Assembly (NCBI GenBank): GCA_018389105.1
Contig: JACATO010002730.1
Coordinates: 912,501 to 976,500, forward strand
Direction of reading: 5' to 3'
DNA: 64,000 bases
Origin: Nautilus pompilius
Lineage: Eukaryota; Mollusca; Cephalopoda; Nautilida; Nautilidae
Made by a program: the position numbers and the translations under genes
Notes under the pieces: model-generated
The model's input: the letters and a program-made list of their open reading frames with translations, nothing else
Told to the model about the DNA's origin: nothing
Database searches by the model: none
In this document: piece after piece, positions 24,503 to 38,800 of the stretch
Position numbering within the stretch: the stretch's first letter is position 1
Layout of the letters: each line of letters starts with the position of its first letter

Positions 24503-26123
24503 CAGTTCCAGACAAAAGAGTTGGGCCAATTGCTGTGAAATTAATATTTGAGCTCTTTTGCTATTAAATTTGCATACAGATAGCCATCCTATTGTCCATA
24601 AGTTGTATAAAACGTGCCTTTACAATGTGCAAAAACAACGGATGTCATATGTGTATCTATTGTCTGGAAAAAATATTTGAATTAGCATAGTCAAATTTGT
24701 ACCGCGACAAAAGAATTGGAAGAGTGAACAAAATCTGTGCATACATTTATTCCCCTCAATATATTTATTTTTAAAGGATCAAATGAATAGAATCACATCA
24801 ACTAAGACCATTTAAGATCATTGTGGCACCATTCTTGGCAAGACAACGTCGTCTGAAATCAGACTTGATAGTTGAGCACCACAAAGAAAATCTGTCTTGT
24901 CGGGAGATAGCCGATCAAGTCAATTGCCCGAAAAGCAATATAAACGGCATTATGAAGCAGTACATGAGACCGGAAACACGAAACCAAAAATGCGAATCGG
25001 GAGACCGCGAAAATATGACAAAATGGATTGACTCATTTGTCGCAAATCCAGGGCCAATCGTTTCCTGACATCTACGGCCATTCGAGCCTCTCTGATTTGA
25101 GTGAATGTTTCCAGTCTCACTATTCAACATCGTCTATGCAAGGAGAAGCTCTTTGGACGAATCGCCCAGAAAAAGCCATTGATCAGCAAACAAGAACAGG
25201 CGCATCAGCATAACATGGGCTAAAGCGCAAAAAACTGGACCAAATTTCAATGGGCTAGAGTTCTCTATTCCGACGGAACGATGAGCATGTGCATTAACAG
25301 TGCTTGCCGAGCATATGTTTCACGTTACCATGACGAAAAATACAATATATAGTGCACCCGACCGCCGGTACAAGCCGGAGGAGGATCGTTGATGGTCTGA
25401 GGGTATGAGCGCGGTGGGAGGAGGCCCACTCAAGTTGATCAGGGGAAGATTGACCGCCGTGACTTACTGCAATTTACTGAGGGATGTCGTCATCGAGTAC
25501 ATCGACGAGAATATGCCAGTCATTGCCATCTTCCAGCATGACATTGCCCGATCCACAGCACCAGAATCGTAACTTCCATCACCACCCAACTAGGAATGGA
25601 TGTCATGCGCTGGCCGCCCCAATGTCCAGATCTCAACTTAATCGAAAATGCTTGGAAGCAGCTGAAGGCCATGGTGGCCAAACACAAGAATCTCAACCAA
25701 GAGCAATTTGGCATGCCGTCGAGAAAAGCTGGCAGGAAATGGCGAATTCCAACTGCCTTCCTTTGGTCGAATCCTTACCCCGTCGTTGTCGAGAAGTGAT
25801 CGAAAATCACCGATACGCCACCCACTACTAGTAAATTGATCATTTCCATGCATTTGTTCTATTGTAATTTGGAAGGTTGTAAAATATTTATGCTTTTGCT
25901 CACTGTCCCATCTCTTTTGCACGGTACACATCGGATATTGCCGATTCAAATATTTTTTTCCAGAGAATATGTGAACATATTGCATGTGTTGCTTTTTACA
26001 TTGTAAAGGCTTGTTTTGTGCATATAATAAACAATGTGATGGATATTTAAATGCGTTTGTTAAAACGAGGGTTCTCAAATATCAATTTCACAGTAAGTGT
26101 CCAAACTCTTTTGTCCGGCACTG
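24503..26123 (+). mobile_element. Tc1-like element with TIRs and TA duplication
   Basis: The left end starts CAGTTCCAGACAAAAGAGTT and the right end, read inward, CAGTGCCGGACAAAAGAGTT. The match continues for about 58 bases and includes TGTGAAATT and ATATTTGAG. The element is flanked by TA on both sides (24501-24502 and 26124-26125), the family's usual target duplication. Length is 1621 bases, normal for Tc1. The gene inside (24823-25831) is broken but readable, and its central part is clearly less AT-rich than the surrounding DNA. It is the best preserved of the Tc1-like copies in the window, though its TIRs have begun to differ from each other, so it has not moved recently. Confidence 0.92.
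24823..25831 (+). pseudogene. Tc1-like transposase, broken
   Basis: The N-terminal part reads APFLARQRRLKSDLIVEHHK, then SCREIADQVNCPKSNINGI, a helix-turn-helix of the paired type that would bind the TIRs. The frame opens with GTG at 24823, where the expected ATG seems to have been lost. It stops after 81 codons (25068). In other frames follow GGGS-like and FQHDIARSTA residues (25532-25561, second catalytic Asp), and DVMRWPPQCPDLNLIENAWK (25597-25656) with the third catalytic acid. The C-terminus reads AVEKSWQEMANSNCLPLVES and ends RYATHY at 25831. Several frameshifts separate these blocks. A cut-and-paste transposase is certain by family; activity is excluded by the breaks. Confidence 0.88.
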
Positions 26124-26125
26124 TA

Positions 26126-28200
26126 TAAAGGGCAATTTATTATGCCTTTTGTCATGAATTCATGCGATTTTCTAATGGTAAACTAGCAAGCTCTACTGTG
26201 ATATGTTTAATCGCTGCTTTTGAGGTGTTTACACCAAAGTTGTGGCCTCAGTAGTAAACGTTTTTGAGTGGACATGACCATATCTTTTCAACGAGATAAA
26301 TGAGCCAATTCTATTTATGCTAATTAAATTTAGTCCACTGGTTTTGATGGTAAAATTTCTGTTTAGGTTATCTATCTACCATTTATTCTAATATCTTTTG
26401 GTGAAATTACACTAAGTCTTAAGATGTTCATCTGAATACTCTTCGTTGTTGCCAGACTAAAAAGCTCTAAAAAACATTCAGGTAAGTTGGTTGTATGCAA
26501 AACGTTTCAGTATACCTTCATGTCATAAAGAAAGCATATAAATAAAAAGAGTATATGGAATTAATTAGCGTTTTACAGACACCAGTTTACCAAATTAGGA
26601 ATTTTGCACAGGATCCAAATGCCCTCGATATTTTTTTCCAGTGACAAAGACTGCACTGTTTAAAGGATTATGCCCTCATCAATAAAATGCTATACTAGTA
26701 TTTCTTAAACTGTACTGCAAGTGCAAACTTTTCTTCAGAATACCAGACGGTCAGTCTCATACACCGAAAACTGTCAAGGTCTGAAGGATGTTCATCAGTT
26801 TTACTGATATAAAATTGTATCAGAATTTTAATTGCAAAATATGTTTATAATTAAGTTATATTTTTCAACAGTAAATTGTTAAGCATAAATAATTCGAATG
26901 AAGAAGGTGTTGTCATTAACTGAAAAGTTATTTTCATTTGTTGATAAAGACTGTATTAAAACATTAAAAATAAATTTCTTACATAGAAATAATAAGTCAT
27001 ATGTTATCATCGGTAGAGACATGCATGTAGTTAGGCTAGTTAGTGATTAATAGTATTTCACAGTGCATATGCATGAAGAAAAAAACATTCCCTTATAAAT
27101 TTTAGCCAGAGGTCCAACAAGTAAAAGTCAAACGAGGCTCTATTTCTTCCCATTGTAAGAAGAATTAATAAGTAATTTTCAGCTAATTTTACTATTCTCT
27201 CAGCAGTAATGTGAGCCTTATAGAAGCGTGCATGAACCTGTAGCAGAAGCCTTTTTTGCAGATCAGAATTAGTCTCTTTTTGGAAACAGCTGCATTGTAT
27301 GACGTACATTAAAGCAGTACGCTTCACTGATCTTATCATCTCTCTTTATAAAGTTTACATAAGTACTATCTTCTTCCTCTGGCAATCTACATAATATTTT
27401 GACTGATAGGACTGGCTAAAGTTTCTTTGAGAAAAAAGATGGTGTCATTTCTTCTTACAAATATGCTTCAACTCTGAGGTAAGCCCATCTTAAAACACCT
27501 GACGTTCATGAACTCATCTGCTTGAATGCTGCAGCTCAGAAGAGACATTCGTGTTCATGCTCTTAAAGTTGTTCTTTTAGCAAAAGGAGTCGATAATTTT
27601 ATGAAACTCCGAGGCTACTGAACGATTGCTTTCATTCTACCACATTTATTGAACAGAACAAGTTTTCAGCAAGTTTTTAAAGTAGTACGTCAATGTTATC
27701 TTTGACTAAGTCATTCACTCTTTTTCCCTAACAAGTCGTCATCATCGATCTGCTCAGCGAGTCATCGATGTATTTTGAAAACAATTACAATTTTTTAATA
27801 AATAAAAACTGCCCACTGGTTTTGTAACTTACAAGCTGGTACACATTCCACATAATGATTTTAGTTACACATCAGCGACACTATACGAATTTTAATACAA
27901 TTTATCCAAAGGAAAATTTGCGCTTTTTCAGTAAAAAACAGTGTTTCGTTTACTCACAACTAGTAAGATAAGTTTAACAATTTTTCGTACCATTTAATTA
28001 CACTTCATAAAATAATTTAAACAAAGGCTACAAAAATGATTGAATTGTACACATGTTTTTCATAACAAAGAGGTATTTTTTTCTTGATAGAAAGAAGCAT
28101 TACTGCTGCTGATGATGATACTACTACAATTTATATCACCACTTTCAAATATTCTTGAGTTTCTTCAACTTTATTTCGGCCCATTACTTACAGGAACTTT
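26126..28200. other. AT-rich non-coding stretch
   Basis: The 93-codon minus-strand frame at 27058-27339 is the longest here. I could not connect it to any family, and the neighbouring frames give no supporting homology. Confidence 0.45.
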
Positions 28201-31200
28201 CTTGCTAGAGGCCTAGCAGAGTGGTGATTGGTCCCCAGCAGTCCATCAGCTTCGCTAGATACCTCACTCTCCATCTACAAACGTCTAAGCCATAGACATT
28301 TCCATGTTATTTTAGCACGATCACTCAGGCACCCTGATGCTACTTTTCACGGTTTAGATGAAAAACCAATGGTTTTTCACTATTTCTGCCACCATCTTTC
28401 CAGTTGTTTTTTTAGCACTTACATCTACTTGGAAAGAACACACTTCCATCCATTTTACCTAATTTTTCTTTGGCAGAAGGCCTCAGATTTGATGTACCTA
28501 CATATTGATAGAATACCAATTTCTTTCCTACTTAAGTAAGCACTTTCTTATCATTAGCTGACGTTAAAATAATACTTTTGTTGTGATCCTTCATCTTTTC
28601 ATAGGTTATTCCAACTTTTTACAAATTTTATGAATGGCGCAGACTGATTAATTCTTCAGCACGTGTCGACGTTCTTTATTTTCTTGGCCAGCACCTCACC
28701 AATTTTATCTTAGCACTACATCACCTCGCTTATTTTATGTTCAAGCGATTCTCTCTTTTTAAATACCACATAGTAATAATCATTTTTGTCGCCAAAACCT
28801 GCAGATTATTTGGTGTGGATATCAGATCGTAAACAGAATTGATTAAAACCGTATCTTCCCTGTTTTTATTTTCCACATCTCTGACCAGATAAAATATTTT
28901 TATTCTACGTTTTCCCATTTCATCTTGTCACCTTGGTTCTTCATGAACTCTATTTTTTCTTCTATCTTCCCATTTTATTCGTTTTGATTCTTCCTGTAAT
29001 AAATCCATTTTCCCCTTGAGGTTACCATAGATATGCGTAATTGTGAATCATAATTATTGCTTACTTGTATTTCATGAAGTATGGGTCACCTAGCTTCGTA
29101 GATTGACAGTGGAAGACTCATACTATCGCGGGGGTTCCTCATAAACATGCACGAAATGAGTCACAAAAGATTTTATCATAAGGAAAGATTGTAATTTCTT
29201 ATTTAAACAACTTTACCTATTATCTTAGATTACAAGAATTTTTACAGCATATATCTGTTGATGACAGTGGAATAAATAGAAAAACTGATACTATGTTTAC
29301 TATTGATTTATGTAAATAATTTTTATGGTGATAACAATTTTTCATAATGGACAGAGTATGGGTTCAAGCAGCTGTTCTATAATTTACAAAAAAATCTTTA
29401 TTCACCTTTGAATTTGTGTTTTACGTTTTTTACTTTCTTAATTTAGGAAATACTATGTACATTTAATCAGTTATATGTATTATTTTCCTGTAGTTTTAAT
29501 CACGTTCCGTGTGGTATTCAATTACATTGATTTGTTTTGCTATTTTATTACATGCTTACTTATTTTTTTAGGAATTTGAATAAAAGATATAAAAGAGATG
29601 CAGTATTAGGATGAATACATTTAGAAAAATTCGAATTTGCGCAGAGAAACACCACCGGTAAAAATTAATAGATAAATCTTTTACGGGATGCTGCTAAAAT
29701 TGTCAACCAGATACATCGCTGGCGTACGTATTGCTCAACAAAACAAGGCCCAGATTAGAAGATTCGATTGCCGTCAGTACTAGAAGGTTCAGAGATTATA
29801 TAACGCCCTAAAACCATGGTTTGCAAAGCTTTAAGATATTCTAGAAGAATGACATCTTTAAATGTTCAACAGTGTCTATGATCGCGCATTTGGATATCTG
29901 AATTGCTGACACTATCCTTAAGAACAACATTTGCTAACTTATGGGGCTTTAAGTTAAGATGGGGAAAAGAACGAAACACCGTGAGATAAGACGCTGATCG
30001 TAATCCACTTATGTGCATCTTTTTTTTTTATTTTCCAGTAAGGTGCAAAATAGAATCTCGCATTTGGGCTGAAAGTATTTTAGCTGCCGTACCTGCGTGA
30101 CTGGCTTAGAAATTGGCCGCGTAGCGGATACGTTCACATAGACAGACTTTAGGACACAGAGATTCGGTAACTTTGGCATTTAGCGTGCCTGCACCCCACT
30201 GCGCCTTTTTGAGTCTACAAATGTAGTTAATGCTTCGGACCAAAACATCATTAAATATCTAAGTTTTTGTTGGTGGCTGATTTCATAAGAGAGAGTAATG
30301 CAGAGGACAAACTACTGCCCACTTCGTTTTAACCGGATGGATATCGGCGGAGGGTCAGCTCCGACAGGCTCAGTTAGGTCCGTACACTGACTCCACCAAA
30401 ATACCATATTTATGCGGCCTTTACTCGACATTAAACTAATTAGAGAAGATGTTTTACATATTTCTTCTTGTTTTTTGTTGTTGTCTGATTTACTGTTGTT
30501 CCATACAGTTAAAGTAAAAGTCGAGGTGCGAGACCCCAGCCGGACGGAAGAGTGTCTGCGTGACAGTGGAAACTATTGCCAGCAAGGAACATCCCAACTT
30601 CTGCCGAACTAACGGATCATACGGTAAACTTTCTGCCGAACTAACGAATATTTCCGTAAACTTTCTGCTGGACTCTATTCACTTGCATAATTTTAAATCT
30701 TTAATTAAAAGTAGATATTTAAGAACAAGAAAATGTCATTTTAACTACATGATCCTGGACGCTACTCAGTTTTTACTTTCTGTGTAGCATATTTAATTTG
30801 ATTGAGTTATCGCCGGAATTTAGCCAGAACGGAAGAATCTCATAACTGAAATGGATCGCAAAGACGGCGAAACAAAACTTTGCATTTTCCTGTTTGAAAA
30901 TCTAAAGTCATTAACTTTTTGCGTGTTCACGCATGTGTTTACGAGCTGTAATAAAACAGTGTAATATATAGCTTCAAATTTCAAAAGCAATAAATATGGC
31001 ATCATAAATCAATCTTGAAAACTTAAAAAAAAAACGTTAGCAATATCTGTGAATATCTCTGAATTTTTGTGTAATGCTGTACTCAGCATCCAGTAATATA
31101 CGCAATCACTACATTTAATCATTGATTTCATATTCATATTTGTAATTAGCCTGCTAAAGTTTTAGCAATTTAAAAAATAGCGCAACTTATTGTATTAATC

Positions 31201-31500
31201 AGATTTTATTTAAACGAATATTGTTTTATTCATGATTATCAAGCGGAATAAAGCTCCGTTTCACCAAAGAATAAAACGCATTTAATGTGCCAATAAATGT
31301 CATTTAAAATCTGTATTTATAAATAAATGTCAGTGAATATTATCCAACCATGGAATAACTGATCTTTACTGAGTAAATACAGAAATTTTCATGTCGTGAA
31401 TTTAGGTCTATTTTCATAACTAAATTTAGCATTTTGAATATTTACAGCCACAAATTATCACCTTCAGAGATGATCTTTCATAGCAAAGTATTTTCTTTTG
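28201..31500. other. Non-coding stretch, unassigned
   Basis: A 103-codon plus-strand frame (28228-28539) is rich in His, Phe and Leu and matches nothing I know. Patches at 29640-30150 and 30290-30620 are less AT-rich and could be worn repeats. No gene is supported. Confidence 0.4.
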
Positions 31501-34500
31501 TTATTCTTTTATTATTTAAATTTGAATGGCAGACAGTAGTAGTATGCCAACACCGAATCAAACCGCGTGTTACCCATTGGCGACTTTACTTCAACTAGCC
31601 AAAGTTAGAAAATGGTGTTACACTGTGCGATTTAGCTTATGTTAAGGTTGCTGGCCAATACGGTTACGTCATTGACAACAGCAACATATTTTTAGAAGGC
31701 ATAAAACAAGTGAATTCAAGACTTTGAGACCTTATTGACGCAAACAACACAGTGCATCTTCTTTGCAAAGAAATCAGCGTAGATTAATGGCTGAGATAGT
31801 AAATAACTGTTTTATCTAGTGACCAGCCGATGGCGTTGTTCGCTAAACTACAAATACTTGAAACGTTTTCACCTGTCTACAATCAGCAGTATAGCATTAG
31901 TCACAGGAATATACGGTACTCGTTCGCAATAAAGACTCCGAAAACGATACCACGCAAGTTTTGTATTGCTTTTTGCATATTAACTGGATACTTATCACCG
32001 TCTTTCATCTACAACTTTCTGCAGCTGAGAAATGATTGATCGTCTTGTATTTATATCGTTAGAATCTCCCACCAGCGGGAAAAATCTTACAGCTGCGTAT
32101 GTCGACATTTTCTAAACAACAAGCATCTGATCAGCTACTATGGATTTTTTAAAAATAAACAGATCACCGTTCCCCCATTGAATGGTTACGGCCAATTGCT
32201 GCCTTGGCATTTAAGTGACAAAACGTTCTGACACCTGCATCGCTTTTTCGTTTTTCAATACCATAAGGAGTAACTTGGTTTCAAAATACTACTTAAGCGG
32301 GACAGTTTTGCAAATATATGCAACTAATCTGAAAACACGGATTATCTTACACTTTTAACAGTTGGTTTACAGTTAAAGTGATTTTATTCCAAAAAAAACA
32401 GAGATTAATCAGATTCCCGAAGGGATGATGCTAAAGTGAGGTTTACTGTGTGAAAGTGTTTAACTCTTTATTTGTTTGTAATCAGGATTCTATCTTTTAT
32501 TACCGTTAAACGATCTGATTGTTATCTTTTCTTCTTGTAGTTTTATGTAATTGTTTTATCTAAAAGCACAAGCAAAGTTTTGTGATCACCTATCGGGTTA
32601 TTTAATGTCACCCAATTGGAATGTCGTTTTATAGTAGTCAGGGGCGTGACACACCCATCTGCTGAAACAATCTGACGAGTAACACTGGACGAAACTTCCT
32701 GTTTTTTTTAAGCTTTAATGATTTGCATAAAACACATAACATCACCTTCACGTGGTATTTTATTAACAGTGAATATGAAAGAAAATAAAAGTCATTTTAA
32801 AATCGGAAAATAAGACAATCTGAATTTTTTGTGTAAGGCATAAAAGATGAAGTAACGCTGAATTATTTTTAGTGTAAATTCCATAGAGCTGAAGGTCAAA
32901 TGTTTTGCAAATCATTAAATTGGATGCATTTGCCATCGCAAGACATCAGTTACTGTCCACTAGTGGACAAAGTAGAACAACACCTTCACTTCATTCTAAT
33001 GACAAGCATACTACACATAAAACAATAGTTGCATGCTAGTTTCCGGAAATTACATTTTTTCACCCTAGACTCTCAGTAGACTTAATTTTTTTTTAAAGAG
33101 GATAGATTAAAAACATTTTTTTTCAAAATGATTAGTGATTAGAACGTGTGAATAGTAAAAAAAACATTTTCTTGAATTCAAAACAGCGATTCTAAGGGTC
33201 AGATTGTCTTCTTAATTATCAGAAAATAATGCTTACATTTCTTGACAATTATGAAAAACAAAGGGAAAATAGATAGATGCAACTTAATATATTTTTCTTT
33301 TGTTTGTACGCACTTTAACATTTAAATACGATGTCTTGAAAAGAATATAAGAAAAACAATATAACAGTTTCATAAATAATTACTTCTGATTAATGAACTA
33401 TTGATTTTAACCAAGTTCAGTATGATACACTTTACTATGCATTTTTCCTTTTTAGTATAAATGACTATACAAATGTGTTTAATTAATGCAAAGCTCACAA
33501 TTAGAACATAGAAATGTGGCGTAGTTAATGGTCAGTATAAATGTGCGTTTATCCATTAATGCCGTGCGCAATGATTACCCATCTGGCCATGACGGCAAAC
33601 AATCAATGACAGCTGCCCAATAAATCCACGTTTTGAAAGTTCGTCCCTTACTTCTCGTGTTTTACATCTTCGCTGCTGCCACGAGACTATTCTTTTCTTT
33701 ATAAAAAGAGGAAAAGTTGGAAATTTTTGTTTCAAATATAACAACTGTCTGTAATGAAGTTTGCTTTATATTTTTAAAAAAGTTATCAACCAAATATATG
33801 CCAAGTTTACTCGCCTCAGGTACTAACATTTTAAGTAATACTTTCATATTAAAGAAAAGTGTTGACTGCTGAAGATTTATTCTATTTGTGCACATCCGTT
33901 TCTATTGTTTTTAATACAAATTCTGGATAAAATAAGATTAATAGATATAAGTTCTTCTTGGCCACTTTATAAAGCAAATAGTTAAAAATTAATTCGAGAA
34001 TATTCTCTTCGTTCTTTTGGAAGAAAGAGATTATGGATCTTAGTTGAAACTGTCAGAACATCTTTGTGCATTACAAAAGCAAAATAATTTTCTTAATATT
34101 TCTGTAAACATCATGTAGCGTACATCATTATTATTTGTTTTCTTTATTCAGACAGTGAATGTAATATTTTGTCCAGCGCATGATTATCGCATGTCATCAG
34201 TATATAAATCACGACGAAAATGTATCTTTTCTTCTTCTTCAATAGAACATTAAAATAACGACAGACCACCTCTTTATGACATTTATTATCTTTTATATTC
34301 ATTGTGTTGTAAATTTCAGGTAAAGATGGGGTCTGGTATTTATTTTTTGGTGAATATCTCATATAAAAGATAAAAAACAACATACAGTATGGCTAATTAG
34401 TGTCTATGAAACAAAACTTAAATTAAAAAAAAATTACTGAAGATAACGCCTGATTTCATTTTTTATATCATTTTGTTTCCCTTTGCTACAATTTCATAAC

Positions 34501-36020
34501 AGTTCCTCTCTGGTAAACCTTTAAACTGAATTTTACACCCATACATAATTTTTGATACACTGATCAAAACAATCTATGGATATATGAATACAAACTGTAC
34601 GAATTTATAAAGGATAAAACATGGACATACAATTAAAAATTGGTTATACATTTTGCTATAGGTTTACTTTTGCGCGATACCTGGACATTGTTCGATGTAT
34701 GTGGTGATGATATACTGATAAAGAATAATCAATAACTAAGCGCCATAAAAGCAACATGACCGGTAGAATAAAATATGGCTGCTTCGGGCTTGCACAACAG
34801 CATTCCAGCCACATCTCATACTGTTTACCAGATCGCTGACGTAATCTTCTGGCACAGTGTATCACTCTTCTGTCAAAACTTGACATGGATATGGAATGAA
34901 CCTATGAACAGAAGGTCTATGGTCTTAGGAGCAAAAATCCACAAAAAAAGGAATCAGGTCGCTACTGCGGTCACGTTACAAAGAAACTTAAAGTTACAGT
35001 CAGAATAAGGTTGATTTATTTTCTACGACAGAAAATTGGATTTGTTCTCGTCTGAAAATAAAGCTGGCTTCAATCTTCCAAAGTCCAGCACAAATGGGGT
35101 TCTAGCCCATTCTAACCTCGCTGTACGCTGTACTGCTGCTAGAATTTCTTAAAATACTGGACATCTATTGCGTATATTAGCAAAGTACAGTCGACTGCTT
35201 ACTAATACAAGCTCTGCAGACCAACGTAATTTGTTGTAGATGAAACGAGCCAAGATGGCGATACAACGGTTATCCTGACAGACAATACTACTCTGGCGTC
35301 TCGTACTGAACGAGATTTTCTGTACCACTGCGAAATTCGGCTGCTAGCATGCTGTGTGTTAAATTAAGTTCAGCAGCCTCATCTATTTGCATACTTTTGA
35401 TTCATAGCCTAACTGTGGCTACGTATCTCTGCTTATCGATAAGCTGTCGTAGAAGAGCCGTACTTTCAATATTCGATAATTTATGTATTATTTTGGGACA
35501 AATTTTAATCCAGTTAGACTATTCTTATGCAAATTTCTAATCATTTGACACGAGTGGTGCTTTGTAGATAGACCTAACCAAAATTGTCGCATACATCAGT
35601 TTAAATAACAAAAGTATCATATGACTGAAGTCATGGTTTAACAGAGTTAAAGGATCGTATGAAGCCTACAGTGAATAAAGCGACTGCAACAAGTCGTACA
35701 AAAGATCTCGTACAAAATATTCTATATTATTTTGTTCATTGTGTTTATACATTATTTAACAAATAATTATTTTTATAGGACATTCATATGTAAACACATA
35801 TTCATATCCTATCTCATTAGCAGTAACAGTTCTTTCTGTTGTTAGAATTAAATAAAGTTTATAATCATCTATTTTATAAATTACAAACAACGACTTTCTT
35901 TGCTTTAATTGTTAAATTGCTTACATTATTAACAAACGACTATCATCTTTAATTCTAATTGATCAGAACTTGTTTATAAAACGTTTTACCGAAGTTGGCA
36001 GCATTACTTACCTCCCATAA
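31501..36020. other. Non-coding stretch, unassigned
   Basis: Less AT-rich patches at 31520-31950 and 34770-35340 stand out by composition only. Small overlapping frames there lack domains on either strand. No RNA gene is seen. Confidence 0.4.
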
Positions 36021-36053
36021 TTCTATTTATTTATTTATTTATTTATTTTTGTG
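36021..36053. repeat. (ATTT)n microsatellite
   Basis: About seven ATTT units between CCCATAATTCT and GTGTTATCCC. Confidence 0.9.
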
Positions 36054-37739
36054 TTATCCCTGAAGTCAAATTTTTTTTTTTTTAATTTATGGTTTTAAAT
36101 AATTTTTAGTTGTAGAATGTAAGCTAAATACGTAACGGTTAACGAATTTGTTATCATATCTTAAAGTCGCTTCTGTGGTCTTTACGTTTTTAAGTGTTAA
36201 GGGAAGTGGACCTAAGGCATGCAACAATAACTAAATAAAGAGTTAGTAGTCTGCATATTAAACGACAATACGTGGTGTTTTATTTCAGAATGAGAATCAG
36301 TTTCTTGGTCATCGCTAAATTATAGCTCCAGTGGTTAATATTTAAATCTAATAACTGAACATCGACAAGTGGCCATTTGAACCTGATACACCATCCTGTT
36401 AATTTATAAATATACTAATGATACTTCTAGTAGATTTCAAGTATATCTAATTCCTGCGCAGGACATACCTGAATCTTGTAGTCTTCGTAAACTAGCTTTC
36501 GTACCAAAAACTTTAAATTTAAATTAATTACAATATTAAATACTTCTGTTAAAGTAAGATATGGAGAAAAGTTATTAATATTACTGTCGTCATCATCATC
36601 TTGCCATCACAAACTCCATATTTCGTGAAAATAATGCATTTGATTTTTTTGGCAATTTTTAGCTTTACAAATTTATGGAAAAAAAAAACAAACTGTAAAG
36701 GTAACTAAATTAATGCACATATTTTTCTCACATATTTCCTACACGAGACAGAGTCACCATACTTTATAATACATGTGCTATATTTAATTTTTCTTCACGC
36801 ATTATTTAAAATTAACTGCTATTTTCGAACGTTTATTTCATAGCAGGGTAGATAATACATATGCATTATAAATCGTATGATTTATCTCCCGTGGATTGAA
36901 AATTTTAAGTTTTTTACAAACAAAGTATAAGGGAGATAATCCGTCAAATATCCCTTAACAAACTGTTTTCCATTTTAAATCTGGGATACCACAGCAGCGT
37001 TTTTTAAAATTGTTTTTAAATGTAAAAATAAGAAAATAATGTAGTCACCTTTTTGAACTATCTTTAAGGTCACGTTATCGACATCAGTAATGAAATGAAT
37101 TGTGTAAACAGTGGTACAGAAAATTAAAACGTAGTCTAAGCAAAGTGCAGTAAAAATAGTTGAATTCTTATTTGTATTTAATATTTTCTCTTCTAAGGGA
37201 ATTAATAAAAGTTTGTGTTTGTCTTGCTTTAGTTAACCATTAAGTTGTTTCCCTTGGAACACCAAAGTCGTTTTTCTCTATATCTAACAATACTGCCGTA
37301 TCAATAAATAAATACTTCTAATAACTTTAATGTTGGGATACAAAGTAGAAAAAAAAATGAGGATGAAGAGACGGGTACTTTACCCGCTAGAGAACAAGAA
37401 TGGTGACCCAGAGGCAAGCTAAGCTTATGCGGAACCTTGGGAAAAGTTACTTTGCTGATTCTTAAAATGATATTATTACAATATAAAAATGGTCAAAACC
37501 TTTGTGTGGCTAATTGCGGTAAAATTTGGGACAGACGGGATAACAGATCTCCCGAAACAAATAATTGTCCAGTTTAATGGAAAAGTTTGAATAACAGTAG
37601 AAGTAAACAAGAATTAGAAGCGTATTTACCTACAAGAATGATTGTTTGTGCATCTTCTCTTTAGCAAAGTCGATCATAACATCATGGGAGTCAAGTTTAT
37701 TTGATAATGTCTGACACGACACTATGCATTGCAAGAATT
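36054..37739. other. AT-rich non-coding stretch
   Basis: No gene or identifiable repeat. Confidence 0.5.
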
Positions 37740-38800
37740 TTTAGCTTATTTTAAAGATTAGCACTTTGTTCGTCTTTTATCTGTTTAAGAGTGGAAAAAG
37801 AATCTTTTGCTTTTACTGTTGTGGCTATTACGGTTAACAATTTACGCAAAGCTACACGCACATTAGAAAGCACGTTGCCCATTTCTATTGCTTCAAATTT
37901 TTTGACACGTTCAGCTTTCTCAACGAAATGCTTCGCACTCTGTATACTGTTTATATTGCAAAAATTCGTAAATAATGCAATCTTCATTATTGTTCGGTTA
38001 AACTTGAAGCATTTTACTTACTTTTTTTAAAATTTGCATTCAGGTCAGAATGATCAATTAAAATCCCAAAACGAGTTAGTATAAACAACACAAGTACAAA
38101 TTTCGTCTTTAGGTCACTGAAGTCACTACTACTTTTCTTGCGACCTTTGTTGTAGAAATAGTCACCAATGCTTTTGCTTCTTTTTCGTAATTTTCAACTG
38201 TCAGAAAATGACATTAAACCAGATAAAAGTTTGTCAGAAAGTTTCGAGCAAGTTTCTTAAGTACCTTTTCTAGATTCAACAATTTGCTGTTCACATCGAA
38301 TAGGCTAAGAATCAAATCCAATATTAATGTTTGTACTTCCATTTCAAATTCATCAACTCTTTTCGGGAAAGACTTGTCTCGCATTTTTTAGTCTATTTCT
38401 GTTTTCATCGTCAAGCAATGAGATCACGGAGTTTCAGATTTTAACATAATTAGAAACGAAAACAGTAATTTCATCAGTTCTGGTTGACCATCAAGTATTT
38501 GAAACCTTTCAGAAAGTGATTAAAGTTAAGAATAATGGTATTTCACCTATTTGATGACGAAATAAAAATCTGTCTAAAAGCTGAACGAATCTGAAAAGTT
38601 CTGTGGCTGCCAAACAGCCAATAAACTGGAAATACTCCAATAAGATTTAAGGAAACTGCTGCGCAACGTACTCCACGTATTCTGCATAGGGACATGTTTC
38701 TTTTATGCATGAAGACCATTTTATTTGAGTTGTACCTTGCAATTATTTAGAAAAAATGTTCAATTCTTCCAGTTTGGAGATCTCAATCTTTGCCAAATTT
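37740..38800 (-). mobile_element. Decayed hAT-like transposase relic (minus)
   Basis: Reading the minus strand from 38800 downward, a TRWSSCIKETC-like block occurs near 38710-38680, where hAT transposases of the ZMYM1-like group have TRW-x-S. Then come ISLLDDENRNRLKNARQ and a RVDEFEME segment near 38420-38330, and DVNSKLLNLEKVL near 38300-38260. At the end RKLLTVIATTVKAKDSFSTL followed by KQIKDEQSANL (37850-37754) fits the C-terminal dimerisation block L-x-I-P-V-x-x-A-x-x-ERSFS-x-LK-x-IK. Frames change several times and stops are common. No TIRs or 8-base duplication were found. The assignment rests mainly on the C-terminal block and the TRWSS block, so it is moderately uncertain. Confidence 0.5.

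Noticed and set aside
25028-26078. Overlapping open frames on both strands inside the Tc1-like element
   Set aside because: Only the pieces that match Tc1 transposase blocks are meaningful; the 146-codon minus-strand frame is antisense to the gene and the right TIR.
27058-27339. Possible fragment of a Cys-rich transposon protein on the minus strand
   Set aside because: I tried to fit it to families I know and found no ordered set of conserved blocks.
28228-28539. 103-codon plus-strand frame
   Set aside because: Composition is biased (His, Phe, Leu, Ser), no domain is recognisable, and no splice or regulatory context supports it.
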